Positions 59,606 to 64,000 of a stretch of DNA of 64,000 bases are shown in pieces; positions within the stretch are counted from its first letter, which is position 1; every line of letters starts with the position of its first letter. The stretch spans positions 1,488,001 through 1,552,000 of the forward strand of contig NZ_CP051204.2 of assembly GCF_012516375.2 (NCBI RefSeq), given 5' to 3'. A model generated the notes under the pieces. The model was not told where the DNA came from and did no database searches. It saw only the letters and a list, made by a program, of their open reading frames with translations. Made by a program: the position numbers and the translations under genes. This DNA is from Chitinophaga oryzae. GTDB taxonomy: Bacteria > Bacteroidota > Bacteroidia > Chitinophagales > Chitinophagaceae.

Positions 59606-60823
59606 ATGAAGTATATTATTTTACTGGGAGCCTTTCAGGCATTGGTGGTGTTCAGCATATTCGTCATCCATCATAAGAAAAGATCTTCTGATAATATATT
59701 GAGTTGGTTTTTAATATTGGTGTTTGTCCACCTGGGAGCGGGCTTCATGCTGCATACCCTGTTTCCCCATGCGGAAATCCACAAACAGTACTACACCTTT
59801 ATTACGCTGATGTATGCGCCGGTATTATGGATGTATACCACTCATCTGTCCGGAAGATATCAGCAGGCCAGGTGGAGAAACTATCTCCATTTCCTGCCGG
59901 CGATGGCTGCTGCTATCGCCTACTTCACCATCGCCGGTTATATTATCGCCCATGACGGAAAAACTCCTCCCGCCATTATTTATTATAACCAGGCGGTAGG
60001 GTACACCGCGATGATCTCTTTCCCGCTGTACGCTATCTTATCGCTGCGGGAAGCCCGGCGTATACCGGCTTTCTGGCGTTCGGAGATACAGCTGGTACGG
60101 TGGATGGCAATCGTCTTTTTAGGGACTGCATTTTTTAGCGTGGTACTGACCGTCAATAATTACCTGCCGCCTGCCTCGCGGTTTATCATGGACAGCCATC
60201 TGTGGGGAAGAATATTTACCTACATCTCATTGCTGAGTATCTGTCTGGCTATCGGCAGGGTGAGGATTTTATTTTTGATGGATACCGGCACCACACTGCC
60301 GCTGCTGCAAGATACTCCGCCAGCACCTGCTGCTGAAGAAGAAGAGCCGGTAGCCGATGCGCCGCCGCTGCCCCGTAAATCGGTGTTGTCTGCCGGACAA
60401 CAGGCTGCTATTGCCGCACAGGTGAAACAGTGGATGCACGAAAAAGCGGCCTATAAAGATCCCGAACTGACGCTGGATAAACTCGCCGCCACGATGGAGA
60501 TATCCCGGCACCATCTGTCTGAAACGCTGAACCAATACCTCGGACAGTCGTTCTACCAGTTCATCAACGAATACCGGATCCGGGAGGTGGTGAAGCTGCT
60601 GGATAAATACCGGGCGGACAAAGAAACACCTAACATCCTCTCTCTGGCGTTCGAAGCAGGATTTCATTCGAAGTCGTCGTTCAACCAATACTTTAAAAAG
60701 GTAACCGGTACTACCCCTTCCGCCTATATGAAAAATAAAAATACGGTGGTGGTGACCGTGGAGAACGTCGTGAAAAACGCGCTGGCAGGAGGAGATAACA
60801 ATTCCGTAATATTTCATAAGTAA
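59606..60823 (+). CDS. Membrane-anchored AraC-family regulator (seven helices plus HTH)
   Basis: 405 residues. Seven hydrophobic segments fill the first ~225 residues (YIILLGAFQALVVFSIFVI, ILSWFLILVFVHLGAGFML, FITLMYAPVLWMYT, LHFLPAMAAAIAYFTIAGYII, TAMISFPLYAILSL, WMAIVFLGTAFFSVVLTV, IFTYISLLSICLAIG). A Pro/Glu-rich linker and an AraC domain follow (LTLDKLAATMEISRHHLSETLNQYLGQSFYQFINEYRIREVVKLL; SLAFEAGFHSKSSFNQYFKKVTGTTPSAYM). It would sense in the membrane and bind DNA directly. It lies 122 bp upstream of the TonB-dependent receptor in the same direction, its most likely target. Confidence 0.9.
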   Translation: MKYIILLGAFQALVVFSIFVIHHKKRSSDNILSWFLILVFVHLGAGFMLHTLFPHAEIHKQYYTFITLMYAPVLWMYTTHLSGRYQQARWRNYLHFLPAMAAAIAYFTIAGYIIAHDGKTPPAIIYYNQAVGYTAMISFPLYAILSLREARRIPAFWRSEIQLVRWMAIVFLGTAFFSVVLTVNNYLPPASRFIMDSHLWGRIFTYISLLSICLAIGRVRILFLMDTGTTLPLLQDTPPAPAAEEEEPVADAPPLPRKSVLSAGQQAAIAAQVKQWMHEKAAYKDPELTLDKLAATMEISRHHLSETLNQYLGQSFYQFINEYRIREVVKLLDKYRADKETPNILSLAFEAGFHSKSSFNQYFKKVTGTTPSAYMKNKNTVVVTVENVVKNALAGGDNNSVIFHK

Positions 60824-60945
60824 TTGATTATTATTTAGTAGTAAGGTTGTTTGTTTTCCCCGATCTACAAAGCCGTACGGATTTATCCAGAAGGACGACT
60901 ACCATCAGCCCCCGGCCCACCTTTGCGGAAAAATATTTTTCGCCC

Positions 60946-63732
60946 ATGAGCAGCCGGCTTTTATTACTGATTTTACTCCTGCCTGTTTTCTGTACAGCAC
61001 AGCAGATCCGCGGGAGTATTTTATCCAAAGAGGGACCATTGCCCTCTGCGACCATCGTTATCGACGGCGCCGGAGCGCAGACCGATCTTTCCGGGGTATT
61101 CAACATCACCCTTCGGAAAACAGGTAAAGTGACGCTTAAAATCAACTACGTAGGGTTTGCCGTTAAAATAATAGCGGTAGATGTCAAACCGGGATTGAAC
61201 CAACTGGGCGCCATCATGATGGAGCCCGCCAACGACGTACTGGGCGAAGTGGTAGTGAAAGGCGCCTCCGCCGGTTCACAGATACGGGCCATCAGCATCA
61301 AAAAGAATGCGCCGGGCATTATGGAAGTACTGGCCGCCGATGCCATCGGTAAGCTGCCGGACCGCAACGCGGCGGAAGCAGTACAGCGCATCCAGGGCGT
61401 ATCCATTGAACGGGACCAGGGCGAAGGGCGTTACGTGTCTGTCCGTGGAACGCCCATCCAGTGGAGCGCTACCCTGCTGAACGGCAACCGCCTGCCTACC
61501 GCCAGCCTGGATTATACCGACCGCCGTATCCAGATGGATATTTTCCCTTCAGAACTGATAGAATACGTACAGCTGTCCAAAGCCATCACCCCTGATATGG
61601 AAGGGGATGCCATCGGCGGGTCCATCAACTTTATCACCAAAGCAGCGCCGCAGTCCAGGATGCTGCGGATCAACACCGCCGGCGGTTACGGCGACCAGGC
61701 CCGCAAAGGTTCCTATAACGCGTCCATCGTTTATGGCGACCGCCTGCTGAAAGGCAAACTGGGCTTTGTCGTGTCTGCCGTTATATGGGACCGTACCTCC
61801 GCGCAGGACCGCTACAATATGAACTACGATTTCGCCAATCCGAACGCCCGGCAGTCGTATTCCATCACCGACCTGCAGCTGCGCGATTACATCGCCCACC
61901 GCAAAACCACCGGGCTGAATGCCGGCCTGGAATATAAATTCAACGACCGGCATAAGATGCAGTTCAGAGGGATATACAGCTCGTTCCTGGACGGGCAGAA
62001 TGTACGGGAGACCTATTTCTATTTCAACAATAAAAACGCTACCATTACAGACCGGGCTTCCAACTACTTCACGGACCTGTATTCCGGTGAACTGAGCGGT
62101 CAGTCGGTGTTTTCCGGAAAGCTCACGCTGGATTGGGCTGCCGGCCTGGATAAATCAAAGTTCCGGTTTAAAGACCCGGGATATTATCCCATGGCCACTT
62201 TCCAGCAGGCGGTCACCTACGACGGTCTCGCCGCCGACGGTAAAAAGTACCTCGCCATGGACGCCCCCGATGGAAAAGGAGATGTAATAGACGCCGTGTT
62301 GCCGCATATATCGGCCAATACGCCCATCACTGCCGATGCCATGAAACTGTCGCAGGTGATCATGCTGCGCGCCACCAATTGGGAGGAAAACAAACGATTC
62401 AGCTTTAATTTAAAGTATACTCTGTCAGAAAAACTCCTCCTGAAGTTCGGTGGTAAGTTCATTCATAAAGACAAAGTGGTACAGTCGCCTTACAATGTAT
62501 ACATAGCAGGCATGCAGGGGGCGGCGCCATCCATGGCGGGCCTCGGCACCGAGCCCTTCCCATACAACGGCGGCTTCCTGTCTGAAATTCATTCACCCTA
62601 TAACAACGTGATCATTGATCAGATGGCGCTGGGCAACCTGCAATCGCTGGTCACGCCGGAGGGCATCAGCCGGTATAAGCTGTATCCTTTCCAGGTGGAT
62701 TCCGCTACCAACGCATCCGGCGCTACCAAATACTTCAACGGTGTGGAAAACGTATATGCGCTTTATGTGATGGGAGAATACAAGGTGTCCGGCAAACTGA
62801 CGCTGACCGGCGGTATCCGCAACGAGTACAATAGGGTAACTTTCAACGGCAGCAAGATAAACGGCAAACAGGTGACGGCCCTTACACAGGACAACAGCTA
62901 CAACGCTTTCCTGCCGATGCTGCATGTGAAATATCAGCTAACGGAGAAGGATATACTGCGACTGGCATATACCCGCAGCTTCGCCCGCGCAGATTTTAAT
63001 AACCTCAACCCCGGCACCACGCAGGACGATGCCAACAAACTCATCACCCGGGGCAATGCGGCCCTGAAACCCACGTTTGCCAATAACTTCGACCTGATGG
63101 CAGAACACTATTTCGGCGGTATCGGCATGGTCAATATAGGCGCTTTCTATAAAAAGCTGACAGACCTGGTATATACCAACCAATCTTCCGAAAACATCAA
63201 CGGCATTCAATATACCGTGAGCGAACCGCAGAACCTGCAAGGCGCCTGGCTGGCGGGTATCGAAGCGGGGTTTGTGAAAAGATTCACCGGCCTGCCCGGC
63301 TTCTGGAAAGGTTTCGGCGTAGATGTCAACTACACCTACACGGATTCCCGTGTGAAAATCCCCCGGTTTGTGAACAGCGAAAAGGTGGAAGACAACAGCG
63401 TAATCCCCAAACAGGCCAAACACATCTTCAACGCCTCGCTGCTGTATGAATACGGAAAAGTAATGGCGCGGATAGCGGGTAACTATAAAGGCAAATACCT
63501 GGACGTGATCCGTCAGGCTGCCGGTCCGGACCACTACCGCTGGTATGCGGAGAACTTTACGGTCGACTTTTCCGCTTCCTGCGCCATCGCGCCGAAAATC
63601 AGGGCATTCCTCGAACTGAATAATATCACCAACGCGCCGGTACGTTACTACCACGGTACCTTCGATCGTGTGGAGCAAGCCGAATGGTATTCGCTCCGCG
63701 GACAGATAGGCGTGAGCGTTAAAATTTTCTAA
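60946..63732 (+). CDS. TonB-dependent outer-membrane receptor (non-SusC type)
   Basis: 928 residues from ATG 60946 (signal MSSRLLLLILLLPVFCTAQ); an upstream in-frame ATG adds 33 residues without a signal. A carboxypeptidase-like domain (IRGSILSKEGPLPSATIVIDGAG) precedes a plug with LPDRNAAEAVQRIQGVSIERDQGEGRYVSVRGTP and YVQLSKAITPDMEGDAIGGSINF, the hallmark of the TonB-Xanth-Caul (TIGR01782-like) group, then a barrel ending IGVSVKIF with terminal Phe. There is no SusD partner. A phospholipase C-like gene follows 19 bp later, so imported or processed material may be phosphoinositol- or phosphate-containing. Confidence 0.92.
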   Translation: MSSRLLLLILLLPVFCTAQQIRGSILSKEGPLPSATIVIDGAGAQTDLSGVFNITLRKTGKVTLKINYVGFAVKIIAVDVKPGLNQLGAIMMEPANDVLGEVVVKGASAGSQIRAISIKKNAPGIMEVLAADAIGKLPDRNAAEAVQRIQGVSIERDQGEGRYVSVRGTPIQWSATLLNGNRLPTASLDYTDRRIQMDIFPSELIEYVQLSKAITPDMEGDAIGGSINFITKAAPQSRMLRINTAGGYGDQARKGSYNASIVYGDRLLKGKLGFVVSAVIWDRTSAQDRYNMNYDFANPNARQSYSITDLQLRDYIAHRKTTGLNAGLEYKFNDRHKMQFRGIYSSFLDGQNVRETYFYFNNKNATITDRASNYFTDLYSGELSGQSVFSGKLTLDWAAGLDKSKFRFKDPGYYPMATFQQAVTYDGLAADGKKYLAMDAPDGKGDVIDAVLPHISANTPITADAMKLSQVIMLRATNWEENKRFSFNLKYTLSEKLLLKFGGKFIHKDKVVQSPYNVYIAGMQGAAPSMAGLGTEPFPYNGGFLSEIHSPYNNVIIDQMALGNLQSLVTPEGISRYKLYPFQVDSATNASGATKYFNGVENVYALYVMGEYKVSGKLTLTGGIRNEYNRVTFNGSKINGKQVTALTQDNSYNAFLPMLHVKYQLTEKDILRLAYTRSFARADFNNLNPGTTQDDANKLITRGNAALKPTFANNFDLMAEHYFGGIGMVNIGAFYKKLTDLVYTNQSSENINGIQYTVSEPQNLQGAWLAGIEAGFVKRFTGLPGFWKGFGVDVNYTYTDSRVKIPRFVNSEKVEDNSVIPKQAKHIFNASLLYEYGKVMARIAGNYKGKYLDVIRQAAGPDHYRWYAENFTVDFSASCAIAPKIRAFLELNNITNAPVRYYHGTFDRVEQAEWYSLRGQIGVSVKIF

Positions 63733-63751
63733 AGACAAAAAACGATTAACG

Positions 63752-64000
63752 ATGAAGACAATGATGACCCGGGCATTGGGAACAATGCTGCTGGCCTGCG
63801 CCACCACCATTTGCGGCGCACAGTCGCTGGACAGGCTCAAAATAAACCAGGTGCAGGTACTGGGCACCCATAACAGTTACGCCCGTCCGGTGGATGCTGC
63901 TGTACTGGCTTTAGTAGATCCCATCTTTGAAAAAATGGGAGAGACCTTCATGAAAAGCATGCCGGAAGACCAGCTGGCCGCTTTCCGGGAGTTTCATCCC
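63752..64000 (+). CDS. Ca2+-dependent phosphoinositide phospholipase C-like protein (3' end outside window)
   Basis: 83 codons are visible. A signal peptide (MKTMMTRALGTMLLACATTICGAQ) is followed by LKINQVQVLGTHNSYARPVD, the first catalytic-region motif of bacterial PI-PLC-C1-like enzymes (GTHNSY with the active-site His). The remainder of the TIM-barrel lies beyond the window. It is 19 bp downstream of the TonB-dependent receptor and co-directional, so the two form an operon. The enzyme would cut phosphoinositides outside the cytoplasm; whether the ligand is inositol phosphate is inference. Confidence 0.8.
   Translation, partial: MKTMMTRALGTMLLACATTICGAQSLDRLKINQVQVLGTHNSYARPVDAAVLALVDPIFEKMGETFMKSMPEDQLAAFREFHP

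Noticed and set aside
62938..63867. 309-codon minus-strand frame at the window end
   Set aside because: Antisense to the TonB-dependent receptor and the phospholipase C-like gene, both well supported.

Overview
The window looks like a chromosome segment of a Bacteroidota bacterium of the Chitinophaga type. It has four SusC/SusD outer-membrane uptake pairs, a FecR/ECF-sigma circuit, a Y_Y_Y-type sensor-regulator, a C-terminal secretion (T9SS-like) tag on a pectate lyase, TlpA/DUF4369 and DUF5686 proteins, and a few TTTG/TAnnTTTG-like promoters. The species assignment is inference; no 16S gene is present.

Layout. 1-5822 (-): SusC, SusD and a PKD/carbohydrate-binding-like lipoprotein cut by the window edge. 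A sensor-regulator (6082-8973) runs the other way, followed at once by an exported PLP-lyase-like protein (8986-10146). 10150-10302 is a nested inverted repeat. 10553-16922: ROK regulator, SusC and a family-2 SusD-like lipoprotein. 16986-19149: divergent LysR regulator and Old Yellow Enzyme. 19480-21990: DUF5686-type outer-membrane protein. 22062-22789: decayed two-gene locus that looks like an ADP-ribosyltransferase-fold toxin and its partner. 22888-23124: GlsB-type membrane protein. 23204-31244 (-): ECF sigma, FecR, STN-SusC, SusD and TlpA-like thioredoxin. 31304-34277 (-): AraC regulator, then a Tat-exported DsrE-fold-like protein, a TsdA-like dihaem cytochrome and a second DsrE-like protein, probably a sulfur-compound module.

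34415-45245 is a pectin utilisation locus: Tat-exported Gfo/Idh/MocA oxidoreductase, rhamnogalacturonan acetylesterase, and an operon with 4-bp overlaps in the order pectate lyase, SusC, SusD. 45690-55579 holds single genes: zinc metalloprotease, FkbM methyltransferase, DoxX-like and NTF2-like proteins, metallophosphoesterase, cyclase-family hydrolase with a divergent ArsR-like regulator, GH18 lipoprotein with a crystallin domain, and a MscS-type channel. 55651-58262 has an alpha/beta hydrolase, an AT-rich beta-propeller-like gene and an IS3-type transposase remnant. tRNA-Asp(GTC) lies head-to-head with gluQ, whose known product modifies queuosine in tRNA-Asp. The window ends with a membrane-anchored AraC regulator, a TonB-dependent receptor and the start of a phospholipase C-like protein.

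No CRISPR array, prophage or classical defence island is visible. The least ordinary items are two nested cruciform-like repeats with the same architecture but unrelated sequence, a phased TACATC repeat array before the sensor-regulator, the TsdA/DsrE cluster, the decayed toxin-like pair, and the gluQ/tRNA-Asp pairing.
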